A stretch of 17,260 nt of DNA from Candidatus Nitrosopumilus sp. (GCA_022758935.1 JAEMQG010000117.1:1-17260); one strand, 5' to 3'. Shown: positions 1 to 7,903, counted from the stretch's first letter. Program-made: numbers and translations. Notes: generated by a model from the sequence alone, not told the origin.

Positions 1-2085
1 TCTTGGCGCATGAAACACAATTCCTTTTGTGATAAAGTCGTATTCTAAAGGAGTATCAAGTAAAACTTTTTGTCCCTGTGTAATCTCTTGTCCTAATTCA
101 ATATTTACATAGCCATAGACTTTTTTTTGTATGTATAATTTACAAAATGCTACTTCCATTCCACATGTTTTCTTCTTCTCAAACACCGTTTCAATTGTTG
201 GCCATTCTTCAGTTAATGCTCTAGTATAATATGGATAATCTCTAGGAATTCTTTCTAGTTTTGCAAAATTTCTTTGAGGATATCCAAATTCTTTTACTTT
301 GTATCTAGTTCCTGCAAGAAAGTAAATTGCATCTTTATGAAGTTCTTCTAAAGCAATTGGGAGGGTTCTATCTCCTACCTTTCTTTCATTTAAGAAAATA
401 TCTACAGATTTACCAATTCCTCTTATGCTGTAATCATTTAACATAGAAGAAATTTTGTCAATATTTGGAATTATTCTATTATTGGAGACTATTAGATTGC
501 CCTCCTTGATATGCTGTTCAATTACCTGACTATGTTCCTTTAATTCATGCTTAGAAATTGGCTTATCACAAGCCATCGCTAATACCTGAAATTCTTCTAC
601 AAATGGATTCTTTGGGTCAATGTATATTTTTTCGATATCTTCAAAATAATTTTCCGGATGATTCTTGTAGTATTGTGAAATTGGATCATTTCCGAGTACC
701 AAGAAAGCATACCCTCGCTGTCCTTTTCTTGATGCTCTTCCAATTCTTTGAATTAATCTATTTACTGGAATAGTTGAGGAAATCACGCAGTCCACATTTC
801 CAACATCTATTCCAAGCTCAAGAGTAGGAGTACATGAAATAGCCTGTAGCCTATCGTCTTTGAATTCCTGTTCAACTGTTTTTCTATAATTTGCCATAAG
901 ACCTGCTCTGTGAACCTTTATGTTCACTTTTTGTTTTCTTGCTTGGATCGCTAAAAGCTCTGAGTTGAGATGCGAGTTATTGAATACCATTGTTTTATGA
1001 TTATTTTCAGTCAGATTTTTTGTTAAACCAACCATTAATGCGCGTTGAGTTCTAAGTGATGGAAATATCATCACAAAATCTGTCCGTCCTTTTTTACCCG
1101 AACCCTGAATTATCTTCATCTTTACTCCAAATAATTGCTCACAAAAATTTTTAGCGTCCTCTAGAGTTGCAGATGCTGCAACAAATTGTATCTTGTTGTT
1201 GCAAATTCGTTTCAATCTTTTTAGTATATAGTGAACATTAGATCCAAAAATTCCATAATATACGTGTGTTTCATCTACCACCAAAATTTTTAGAGTGGAC
1301 AACAGCGATGCAAATTTAGTTTGGTGCCAAAGATGATAGTGCAAAACATCAAAATTTGTAATTAGTATGTGTGGGGGGTTTTCTAAAATTTTTCTTCGTT
1401 CTGTTTGCTCCGTATCTCCATCAAAAACTTTTACCTTTACCCCAATTTTTTCTGTGAACTTTAGGATTTTTGGATATTGGTCACGAGCAAGAGATTTTGT
1501 TGGATAAACAAATATTGCAAAAATATTGTTGGACTCGGTAGATTCTTTTTTGATCTTTTGAATAACTGGAATCAGGAATGCCTCTGTTTTACCAGAAGCT
1601 GTAGGGGCCTCAATAATCACGTTTTCCCCAAATGATATCTCTACAATAGATTCTTCTTGAAATTTGTAAAACTGTTCTATTCCAATTTCCTTTAAATAAT
1701 TCGTTACAGACTCAGTTAATCCTAAATCCTCCACTCTACAACCCATTTTAGGTTCCGTATTTTTTAGAATTTTGTATTGTGCAATATAGTCTTTTTTTGA
1801 GAAAAGAATTGACTCTGTAATCTTATCTGGCTTATTGTTTCCAATCATTTCTTTGATCTCTTTTTCATCTCTGATCATTCCTTCATCTTTTAGGCTCTTT
1901 GAAATTTCTTTAGTGACAAGTCCTTCATCAAATCTTGAAAGAAATTCTAAAAATACCTCATCAATATTTTTTGAAAATTCTAGAAGATCCTCAATATTGC
2001 AATTATTGCAGGAGATGTGAATTTTTTTGTTGAATGTTTTTTGTATTTCTAATTTGGACTGACATTTTGGACATGAAAATTTCAA
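1..2085 (-). CDS. Hrq1/MrfA (YprA)-type DEAD/DEAH-box DNA helicase, C-terminus cut by window edge
   Basis: An uninterrupted minus-strand frame of 695 codons runs off the left edge. Superfamily 2 helicase motifs are in order: motif I APTASGKTEA (160-169), motif II DETH (271-274), motif III SATL (305-308), motif V TPTLELGIDVG (419-429) and motif VI QRIGRASRKGQRG (446-458). The sequence after motif II, HVYYGIFGSNV, closely resembles the HxYRGxFGSHV signature of the Hrq1/YprA branch, which acts in DNA repair (bacterial MrfA, fungal Hrq1). The N-terminus carries a zinc-ribbon-like pair CPKC (5-8) and CNNC (26-29), probably a nucleic-acid or partner contact. Family members usually end with a Cys-rich DUF1998/MrfA zinc domain, which would lie outside the window. 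The start is TTG at 2085; an in-frame TAA lies directly before it and the next ATG (codon 70) would lose the zinc ribbon. Helicase identity is secure; the subfamily is an inference from motif II. Confidence 0.85.
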   Translation of the reverse strand, partial: MKFSCPKCQSKLEIQKTFNKKIHISCNNCNIEDLLEFSKNIDEVFLEFLSRFDEGLVTKEISKSLKDEGMIRDEKEIKEMIGNNKPDKITESILFSKKDYIAQYKILKNTEPKMGCRVEDLGLTESVTNYLKEIGIEQFYKFQEESIVEISFGENVIIEAPTASGKTEAFLIPVIQKIKKESTESNNIFAIFVYPTKSLARDQYPKILKFTEKIGVKVKVFDGDTEQTERRKILENPPHILITNFDVLHYHLWHQTKFASLLSTLKILVVDETHVYYGIFGSNVHYILKRLKRICNNKIQFVAASATLEDAKNFCEQLFGVKMKIIQGSGKKGRTDFVMIFPSLRTQRALMVGLTKNLTENNHKTMVFNNSHLNSELLAIQARKQKVNIKVHRAGLMANYRKTVEQEFKDDRLQAISCTPTLELGIDVGNVDCVISSTIPVNRLIQRIGRASRKGQRGYAFLVLGNDPISQYYKNHPENYFEDIEKIYIDPKNPFVEEFQVLAMACDKPISKHELKEHSQVIEQHIKEGNLIVSNNRIIPNIDKISSMLNDYSIRGIGKSVDIFLNERKVGDRTLPIALEELHKDAIYFLAGTRYKVKEFGYPQRNFAKLERIPRDYPYYTRALTEEWPTIETVFEKKKTCGMEVAFCKLYIQKKVYGYVNIELGQEITQGQKVLLDTPLEYDFITKGIVFHAPR

Positions 2086-2229
2086 TTAAGTTCTACTTGA
2101 TAAATCCTCTGGGATTTATTATTTGACTGCTTATTTTTAGTTCAAACACACATTCCACGACATTATTAAACGAGGTTAAAGCCTTGATTCTTAAAAATAA
2201 AAAAAATTGAGATTAACAAAATTTACAAC
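2086..2229. promoter_or_regulatory. Divergent intergenic region, helicase / DNA methyltransferase
   Basis: This 144-bp AT-rich spacer separates two divergent genes, so it should hold both promoters. On the plus strand the A-rich run at 2191-2206 includes a TATA-like TTAAAAATA ending about 30 nt before the methyltransferase ATG. On the minus strand an AATAAAT-like element lies at about 2114-2120, some 30-35 nt before the TTG of the helicase. Neither is a strong match, and I see no inverted repeat or small RNA gene. Confidence 0.35.
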
Positions 2230-2970
2230 ATGAATTGTACTAAAGGTATGAGATTAATCCCAAAAAGCAAAATTGATTTAATTATTACTGATCCTCCATT
2301 TGCTATTGATTTTAAGGCAACCAAGGCAAATTATAACAGAATTTCCTCTCGAGTGATGCAAGGCTATAACGAAATCAAACCTGAGGATTATTATGATTTT
2401 ACATTTAGTTGGATGAAAGAAGCATTTCGTATTCTTAGAGACTCTGGAAGCATGTATGTTTTTTCAGGTTGGAACAATCTTAAGGATATTCTACGAGCAT
2501 TAGATGATGTTGGGTTTGTCACCATAAATCACATCATTTGGAAATATCAATTTGGTGTTGTGACAAAAAAGAAATTTGTAACATCTCATTATCACTGCAT
2601 TTATGTTTGTAAAAACAACAAACAAAGAAAATTTTTTCCTTTCATAAGATTTGCAAAAAATTCAAAAACAAATGAAGGACGAAGTTTACATTACAGAGAC
2701 AAGGAGGATGTGTGGGAAATCAAACGTGAATATTGGACTGGCGATGAAAAAACACCTACAAAACTCCCTGCTGAATTGATTCAAAAATTACTCCAATATT
2801 CAAGTGAAAAAAAGGATATAGTTCTTGATCCATTTCTAGGTTCAGGACAAGTAGCTATAGTGAGCAAGTCCATGGATCGACAATACTTGGGATTTGAAAT
2901 AGTACCTACCTACTACAAATTTGCAAAAAAAAGACTGGACAAAAATCTTTACAGAATAAAATCAAAATAA
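2230..2970 (+). CDS. Orphan beta-class DNA N4-cytosine/N6-adenine methyltransferase
   Basis: This is a 246-residue SAM-dependent DNA methyltransferase. The catalytic motif IV TDPPF is at 20-24 and the SAM-binding motif I DPFLGSG is at 200-206. Having the catalytic motif first and the SAM motif last is the beta-class arrangement of type II/III modification enzymes. A segment KTPTKLP (175-181) matches the HPTxKP element that usually precedes motif I, and residues 110-170 would hold target recognition. No restriction endonuclease is adjacent, so it is either an orphan epigenetic methylase or a remnant of a restriction-modification pair. ATG 2230 is the first canonical start after the in-frame TGA at 2185-2187. 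However, the residues encoded just upstream (..KIEINKIYN) look like the usual N-terminal strand of this family, so the true N-terminus is uncertain. It ends 2 nt from the convergent tatA-like gene. Confidence 0.85.
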   Translation: MNCTKGMRLIPKSKIDLIITDPPFAIDFKATKANYNRISSRVMQGYNEIKPEDYYDFTFSWMKEAFRILRDSGSMYVFSGWNNLKDILRALDDVGFVTINHIIWKYQFGVVTKKKFVTSHYHCIYVCKNNKQRKFFPFIRFAKNSKTNEGRSLHYRDKEDVWEIKREYWTGDEKTPTKLPAELIQKLLQYSSEKKDIVLDPFLGSGQVAIVSKSMDRQYLGFEIVPTYYKFAKKRLDKNLYRIKSK

Positions 2971-2972
2971 TC

Positions 2973-3320
2973 TCAAGTCTTGTTTTCTGACTCATCGATC
3001 TTTTTTGACTCCATTTTTTCCACAACCAACTTTCGAAGTTCGTCATCAGATTTTTCTAAAACGCTTATTCCAAGTGATTTTGCAATTGTTTCTAGTTTCT
3101 GCCTCTCTGTTTCAACTGGTCCTGAAATTTCTAGGCTCTGATTTGTAATATTTTTCATTTGTCCTTGAAGCTCATTTTTTGCTTTGTTGAATTCACTTAT
3201 GGCTCTTCCTAACTGTCTTGCAGTATTTGGAAGTTGATTAGTTCCTAAAATTAATGCCAGTGCAACTAAAATTATGATTATCCATTCACTGCCTATTATA
3301 TCCAAGAAATAATTAAACAT
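2973..3320 (-). CDS. tatA: TatA/TatB-family twin-arginine translocase subunit
   Basis: The 115-residue protein has one N-terminal membrane segment (about 11-27, with Glu12 at its start), then the TatA hinge and amphipathic helix, including the segment GTNQLPNTARQLGRAISEF (26-44). This matches the family pattern FGxxxLPxLARxLGxAxxEF. TatA assembles with TatC to export folded proteins, often cofactor-containing, across the cytoplasmic membrane. After the amphipathic helix comes a charged, probably helical tail (50-115) with a conserved-looking segment around LGISVLEKSDDELRKLV. No tatC lies in the window. A TTTAAT element 24-29 nt upstream of the ATG suggests its own leaderless promoter, although it follows the MFS gene on the same strand. 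TatA and TatB cannot be told apart reliably in archaea. Confidence 0.85.
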   Translation of the reverse strand: MFNYFLDIIGSEWIIIILVALALILGTNQLPNTARQLGRAISEFNKAKNELQGQMKNITNQSLEISGPVETERQKLETIAKSLGISVLEKSDDELRKLVVEKMESKKIDESENKT

Positions 3321-3343
3321 AGGATAGAATTCATTTATTTGAA

Positions 3344-3349
3344 ATTAAA
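3344..3349 (-). promoter_or_regulatory. TATA box for tatA
   Basis: TTTAAT read on the minus strand lies 24-29 nt upstream of the tatA ATG, the distance expected for a leaderless archaeal transcript. This is position-based inference. Confidence 0.4.
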
Positions 3350-3425
3350 CGTAATGTTTTGCAAATTTCATATATGCCTGCATTTTTTATTCTCATTCAT
3401 ATTTTATCATTTATTGATTCAAATT

Positions 3426-4583
3426 TTAAAAATTTTGTATTCGCCTTGGTTCTAATTTTTTTCTAAAAATCACAGCTAGTATTGTCACCCCCATCCCTAT
3501 TATGAAAAATACGAAGTACGGTGAATCTTTTCCAAATGCCTGAGTTATTTGCCCTCCTATGGCAGGTCCAATTGCCCAACCAACGCCAAAAATAGTTTCA
3601 TAAGCGCCAATTATCTTGCCTGATATCCCTTTACTAGTTTTGCTTAAAATTATTTCAAGGGTAAGGGGGAAAAATATGCTAAATCCAAACCCCATCAATA
3701 CCAGTGCTAATGCAAACATTATGATTGAATGAGATACTACTGAAATTGCCAATCCTACTGAAATGGCTATTGTTGCTGCAATCAACGTCTGGCTTGTTTT
3801 CCTCGAGAATTTACCTGCCAGAGCAAGTGATATTACCCTTGAAATTCCAAAAGCAAAATATAATAACAAAATATCCTTATCTGACATTCCACTATCGTCT
3901 AAGAATGCTGGATAAATCGAAAGAATTATTCCAAAAGATGATGTACAAAAAATCAACATTATTATCACTTCTGGAAACTTTTTCATCTCTTTAATTGACA
4001 AAAATGAAAATCTTTCATGATGATTTGTAATGCTTCTTCTAGAAATCAAAAGAGATGAAATTATTGCAGTAGCTAAAATAAATGAAGTTATCTGAAAAAG
4101 AATTCTGTATGTAATGTCTAGGTTTTCAAGAAATACATGTCCTAATAAGGGACCGATCATAAACCCCATTACAAAAAACATTGTAAACCAAGAGATATTT
4201 CTGACTCTGTTTTGTTCATTACTTTCATTAGAAATAATAGATTGGCATGGTGGCCAGAAAAACGCATGAGCTATCCCAGTAATCATTCTGAATCCCATTA
4301 TCTCTGGAACTGACTGTGCTAATGAAAGAAGATAGATTGATACTGAATTTGTTGCAGCTCCTATTGCCAATAGATATCCGTTATTAAATTTGTCAAGAAG
4401 AATTCCTACAAATATTGGAATGAACATGTACGGAATAAAATTTGCCAATCCGATAAAACCCAGATCAGAATATGATGCTCCGATTATATTTTTTGCAAAG
4501 ATTGGAAGAATTGGACCGTGGAGTCCATAGGAAATGACGATGATTAAGCCCGTGACGTTTACAAGTATCAATACTTTGTTCAT
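3426..4583 (-). CDS. Major facilitator superfamily permease, substrate unknown
   Basis: This 385-residue, very hydrophobic protein has roughly 12 membrane segments in two halves joined by a polar loop near 185-200 (RRSITNHHERF). Between helices 2 and 3, GILLDKFNNGYLL (about 60-72) corresponds to MFS motif A (GxLaDrxGrr). A second copy of the pattern occurs in the C-terminal half (GKFSRKTSQTL). Size and layout fit drug/metabolite:proton antiporters of the multidrug-efflux type, but nothing visible sets the substrate. Its ATG overlaps the stop of the upstream UbiE-like gene by 4 nt (ATGA), so the two are likely cotranscribed and translationally coupled. The general family is certain; any substrate assignment would be a guess. 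Confidence 0.85.
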   Translation of the reverse strand: MNKVLILVNVTGLIIVISYGLHGPILPIFAKNIIGASYSDLGFIGLANFIPYMFIPIFVGILLDKFNNGYLLAIGAATNSVSIYLLSLAQSVPEIMGFRMITGIAHAFFWPPCQSIISNESNEQNRVRNISWFTMFFVMGFMIGPLLGHVFLENLDITYRILFQITSFILATAIISSLLISRRSITNHHERFSFLSIKEMKKFPEVIIMLIFCTSSFGIILSIYPAFLDDSGMSDKDILLLYFAFGISRVISLALAGKFSRKTSQTLIAATIAISVGLAISVVSHSIIMFALALVLMGFGFSIFFPLTLEIILSKTSKGISGKIIGAYETIFGVGWAIGPAIGGQITQAFGKDSPYFVFFIIGMGVTILAVIFRKKLEPRRIQNF

Positions 4584-5269
4584 TTGTATGCGGCAACTAT
4601 TATTGCCCCACCCATAAGATCTTTCTCAAACTCCACCCTGGAAAATTTTTCTAGCAATAATTTTTCCAGCCTTTTGTTTTGAGGCCATCTTTTGAATGTG
4701 CCATAAAGAGTGCCAAATTTTAAGCCCAATCTTCCCCCTGCAATTAATGCCAGCACCGGAAGAATAACTCGTAGATAAAACGACATTCCTAATCGAATTA
4801 TTAATTCATCTGGTTTTCCCAAATCTACAATTACGAATCTTCCATTATTTTTTAATACTCGGTGAATTTCTGAAATTGCAATTCTTAAATTGATTGCATC
4901 TCTTAGAGAGTATCCACACAATACTGCATCAAATTCATTGTCTCTAAATGGGATATGTTCAAAAACACCGTTTATCAATTCTGGAGTTTTTTCAAAATGG
5001 GTGCCGGTATTTTTTAACATGGGTACAAGTGGATCATACAGTGTAATTGAAATTTTTCCATCACATAACTTTAATGCTGTTTTAGACATATTTCCAAAAC
5101 CAGAACCTGCGTCAAGAATTCTGTTTCCTGGAAATACTCTTCCTGATATTCCACGTTTCCGGTGTTCCACATCCTTACCCAGTGAGATGTACGAATTCAC
5201 TTTGTCGTAAATCGGTATGATTTCACGTAATACCTCAATAACTTCTCCCCAATAACTTCCTAAGCCCAA
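4580..5269 (-). CDS. UbiE/MenG-like SAM-dependent methyltransferase
   Basis: This is a 229-residue class I methyltransferase. The SAM-binding glycine motif ILDAGSGFGN is at 51-60. The N-terminal YDKVNSYISLGKD (21-33) matches the YDxxNxxxSxGxD stretch of the UbiE/MenG/Coq5 family. The middle region with HIPFRDNEFDAV, GYSLRDA and HRVLKNNGRFVIVD matches the family's LPFxDnsFD, GlRn and RvLkpGGrl segments. MenG methylates demethylmenaquinone, and thaumarchaea contain menaquinones, so quinone methylation is the best guess. Other small-molecule substrates are possible. A hydrophobic stretch near 160-180 may touch the membrane, as expected for a quinone-modifying enzyme. The start is TTG at 5269, with an in-frame TAG eight codons upstream and no ATG nearby. 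It lies 53 nt downstream of psmA and overlaps the MFS gene. Confidence 0.75.
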   Translation of the reverse strand: MGLGSYWGEVIEVLREIIPIYDKVNSYISLGKDVEHRKRGISGRVFPGNRILDAGSGFGNMSKTALKLCDGKISITLYDPLVPMLKNTGTHFEKTPELINGVFEHIPFRDNEFDAVLCGYSLRDAINLRIAISEIHRVLKNNGRFVIVDLGKPDELIIRLGMSFYLRVILPVLALIAGGRLGLKFGTLYGTFKRWPQNKRLEKLLLEKFSRVEFEKDLMGGAIIVAAYK

Positions 5270-5322
5270 ATTTATCGTCTCAGAAAACTAATTTGAATGT
5301 CTATCAATTCTAAATAATTTAG

Positions 5323-6048
5323 TTATGCCGAAGTAAATTTTGAAGAATTTTTAGAATAATTTTGTAACTCTGATTCTGATACTCTTTCAAAGATTTTCTT
5401 GCTTGCAGTTACTTTGGCCATCTTGATATGACTCACCCCTTCTTTTTGTACTGCTTTTAGATTAATTGCTGCAATTGCAAGTGATGCAGCATCATTCAAA
5501 CTCATATCACAATTATAATGTCTTTCCAAAAATACATTAACCTCGTCAGAACCAGCACCTATTGCAATTGCTGCATATTGTACATATGTTCCACTAGGAT
5601 CAGTGACATAGATTGACTCTCCTTTTTGATCGACACCTGCAATTATCAAAGCAACTCCATTTGGACGTACCCCTGAATACTGTGTAAATTGATGAGATTG
5701 ATCTGCTAAATGTTTGGCTACAGTTGCGACCTCCACTGATTCATCATAAGTCATTCTGTTTCCCTGTGAAAAGAATCTGGCATTATCTACCTGAACACGA
5801 GCATCTGGAATGTATCCTGCTGCTGCTACTCCAATATGATAATCAACTTGAAAAATTTTTTGTGTTACATTTGCAGTTTGTAGTACACGTGGTTTTTCCT
5901 CAACTGCCATGATGACGCCTTCTTTACTTCTTACTCCTATAGCCAGTGTGCCTCTTTTTACCGTCTCTATGGCATATTCTACTTGGTAAATTCTACCATC
6001 TGGAGAATACATTGTAGGAGTCATATCATAACCACGCGATGCCATCAT
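5323..6048 (-). CDS. psmA: 20S proteasome alpha subunit
   Basis: The 241-residue protein forms the outer rings of the archaeal 20S proteasome, which gate substrate entry to the catalytic beta rings. The N-terminal gating and alpha-signature region YDMTPTMYSPDGRIYQVEYA (7-26) is the hallmark of the family (YDxxxtxFSPdGrlyQvEYA). Downstream segments such as KRGTLAIGVRSKEGV (31-45), the GVRPNGVALIIAGVD region and DPSGTYVQYAAIAIGAGS are typical of alpha subunits. Length is normal. The Ser/Lys-rich C-terminus (NYSKNSSKFTSA) is probably disordered. Translation could start at either of two consecutive ATGs (6048 or 6045). A TATA-like element 26-31 nt upstream supports a leaderless start here. It heads a minus-strand run followed by the MenG-like and MFS genes. 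Confidence 0.97.
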   Translation of the reverse strand: MMASRGYDMTPTMYSPDGRIYQVEYAIETVKRGTLAIGVRSKEGVIMAVEEKPRVLQTANVTQKIFQVDYHIGVAAAGYIPDARVQVDNARFFSQGNRMTYDESVEVATVAKHLADQSHQFTQYSGVRPNGVALIIAGVDQKGESIYVTDPSGTYVQYAAIAIGAGSDEVNVFLERHYNCDMSLNDAASLAIAAINLKAVQKEGVSHIKMAKVTASKKIFERVSESELQNYSKNSSKFTSA

Positions 6049-6073
6049 GTCACGGCAAGTTCTTCTTCAGTCA

Positions 6074-6079
6074 ATTTAA
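6074..6079 (-). promoter_or_regulatory. TATA box for psmA
   Basis: TTAAAT on the minus strand sits 26-31 nt upstream of the first psmA ATG, consistent with leaderless transcription. Inferred from position only. Confidence 0.45.
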
Positions 6080-6162
6080 GGGTAATTGTCTTTCATTAAT
6101 TGGTAATGGATATGGTAAAGATCTGGAAATGATGTTTTAAATCAATTTTTTCATAATGTACA

Positions 6163-6586
6163 ATGAAAATAAATGATTAGAGCACAACTCTTAGAATTCA
6201 AGGAAATTTTGAGACATATGCCTCAATCAGAACAAAAAAATCCGACAAGTAGACCCGTAGATTATTTTTCCATTTGTTTAGTAAAATAGGCGGATCTGCA
6301 AGACTGAATACATGTACCCTTGTTTGAACGATCGTATGGTACACATCAATTAGCGCAGGAACTTCAATTAGATTACAAGGCTATTCAAAATCACGTGAAA
6401 TTACTGGAGAAAAACCACATGATCCAAAAAATTGGCGAAAAGTAGGTATATTTCCATTTACCCACGTGTTTAGTATTTGACATTGATTTACTTGATATGA
6501 TAATTGATAAACTAGATAAAAAGATGAATCAAAAAGATCTGTATTTTCGCAACTCAAAATTTTATTATTGCGATCATGTTTTTTGA
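6163..6586 (+). pseudogene. Decayed winged-helix (ArsR-like) transcriptional regulator
   Basis: No frame is open across this stretch, yet two consecutive segments together read as one helix-turn-helix protein. The frame starting at 6271 gives HLFSKIGGSARLNT, a typical first helix of archaeal ArsR-like regulators. It then meets a TGA, and the next frame (from about 6323) continues LFERSYGTHQLAQEL, then LDYKAIQNHVKLLEKNHMI and QKIGEK, which is the recognition-helix region. This frame hits TAG at 6443-6445, after which coding-like sequence (DIDLLDMIIDKLDKKMNQKD) continues to the TGA at 6584-6586. The N-terminal part is also broken: the frame from the ATG at 6163 stops at once, and that from the ATG at 6173 is out of register with the helix. 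So there is at least one frameshift near 6310-6322, one near the N-terminus, and one nonsense codon. It lies directly upstream of gdh, which it may once have regulated. Confidence 0.75.
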
Positions 6587-6593
6587 ATCAAAC

Positions 6594-6600
6594 TTAATAT
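6594..6600 (+). promoter_or_regulatory. TATA box for gdhA
   Basis: TTAATAT lies 27-33 nt before the ATG at 6627. This spacing supports that ATG as the leaderless start rather than the in-frame TTG at 6612. Confidence 0.5.
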
Positions 6601-6626
6601 AATATGATGTTTTGAAACGGATCATC

Positions 6627-7901
6627 ATGGCAAACCCAGATCCATTTGCAAATGCAACTAAACAAGTCAATGATGCATGCGATGTTCTCGGTATAAAGGA
6701 CAAGGGTTTACGTGAATATCTTGCAATACCAAATAAAGTTTTGAGAGTAAAAATTCCAGTAAAAATGGATGACGGTCATATTAGAATATTCACTGGTTTT
6801 AGAAGTCAACACAATAATGATAGAGGTCCATACAAAGGTGGAATCAGATACTTTAACCCCGAAGGTGGAGTTGAATACATGGAACGCGAAGTCATGGCAC
6901 TATCTTCATGGATGACATGGAAATGTGCAATTGTTGATATTCCATTGGGTGGAGGAAAAGGTGGAATCTTTGTTAATCCAAAAACAGAAAAGATCAGTGA
7001 AGGTGAATTAGAAAGACTCACAAGAGGATTTGCTTACAAAATATTTGAGATTATCGGACCTGGAAAAGACATCCCAGCGCCAGATGTTTACACTACTGGT
7101 AAAGAAATGACACAAATCATGGATACATTTAGCAAACTAAATGGAAATGTCTATTCCCCTGGTGTCATTACTGGAAAACCAATTTCGATGGGTGGCTCTC
7201 TAGCCCGGGATGTTGCCACTTGATTAGGTGCATCGTATTGTGTAAGGGAAGCTGCAAAAGCTTTGAAACTTAATTTGAAAGGTGCAACAGTTGTTTTACA
7301 GGGATTTGGAAATGCATCCACATTTACAGGTGAATACTTGGAAAAACTTGGTGCAAAAATTATTGGTGTAAGTGACTCTAAAGGTTCTATATCAATTCCA
7401 AACGGAGCTAAAGTTAGCAAATTAATTGAGCACAAACAAAAGACTGGCTCTGTAGTTGGTTTTCCAGGAAGTAAGAAAATTTCTACTGAGGATCTGCTGA
7501 CAACAAAATGCGATGTATTGGTTCCAGGAGCACTAGAAAATCAAATTAATGCCAACATTGCAAAAAATCTAAAATGTAAAATTATTGCAGAGGCTGCAAA
7601 TGGTCCAACCTTACCTGAAGCAGATCCTATAATCTTCAAAAAGAACATCCTGGTAATTCCAGACATACTGGCAAATTCTGGTGGTGTATGCATTTCATAC
7701 TTGGAATGGGTGCAAAATAACATGGGATACTATTGGACTTTTGATGAGGTCGCAAGCAAGATGGAATCTAACATCACACGAGGTTTCAAGGATGCATATG
7801 CGTTAGCAAAGAAACACAAAATTGACATGAGAAGAGCCACCATGGCTTTAGCAGTGGGTAGAGTTGTAGAGGCCTTTAATCAAAAAGGTATTTGGCCATA
7901 A
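6627..7901 (+). pseudogene. gdhA: Glu/Leu/Phe/Val-type glutamate dehydrogenase interrupted by in-frame TGA
   Basis: Glutamate dehydrogenase interconverts glutamate with 2-oxoglutarate and ammonia using NAD(P). The frame spans 424 codons, the normal family length. The substrate domain is intact: GPYKGGIRYFNP (67-78), MTWKCAIVDIPLGGGKGGI (96-114) with its conserved lysines, and GPGKDIPAPDVYT (144-156). The Rossmann domain has a dinucleotide loop QGFGNAS (225-231) and a normal C-terminus. Codon 199 (7221-7223) is TGA in GGSLARDVAT-stop-LGASYC, exactly where the family has Gly (ATGxG). A single G-to-T change from GGA would create it. Translation would therefore end after the substrate domain, before the nucleotide-binding domain. 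The rest of the frame shows no further damage, so the change is recent or a sequencing error. The ATG at 6627 fits the TATA spacing. It ends 2 nt from the convergent Toprim gene. Confidence 0.88.
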
Positions 7902-7903
7902 AA

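Noticed and set aside
558..2020. Plus-strand open frames within 558-773 and 1835-2020
   Set aside because: They are antisense shadows of the helicase gene, which is open through the whole region with helicase motifs in order.
6612..6626. TTG at 6612 as the gdh start
   Set aside because: It adds five residues, and the TATA element at 6594-6600 is too close for it; the ATG at 6627 fits both spacing and the usual N-terminus.
7221..7223. TGA in gdh read as selenocysteine or another recoded residue
   Set aside because: Glutamate dehydrogenases have no selenocysteine at this Gly position, no SECIS-like hairpin is evident, and thaumarchaea are not known to make selenoproteins. A point mutation or error is simpler.
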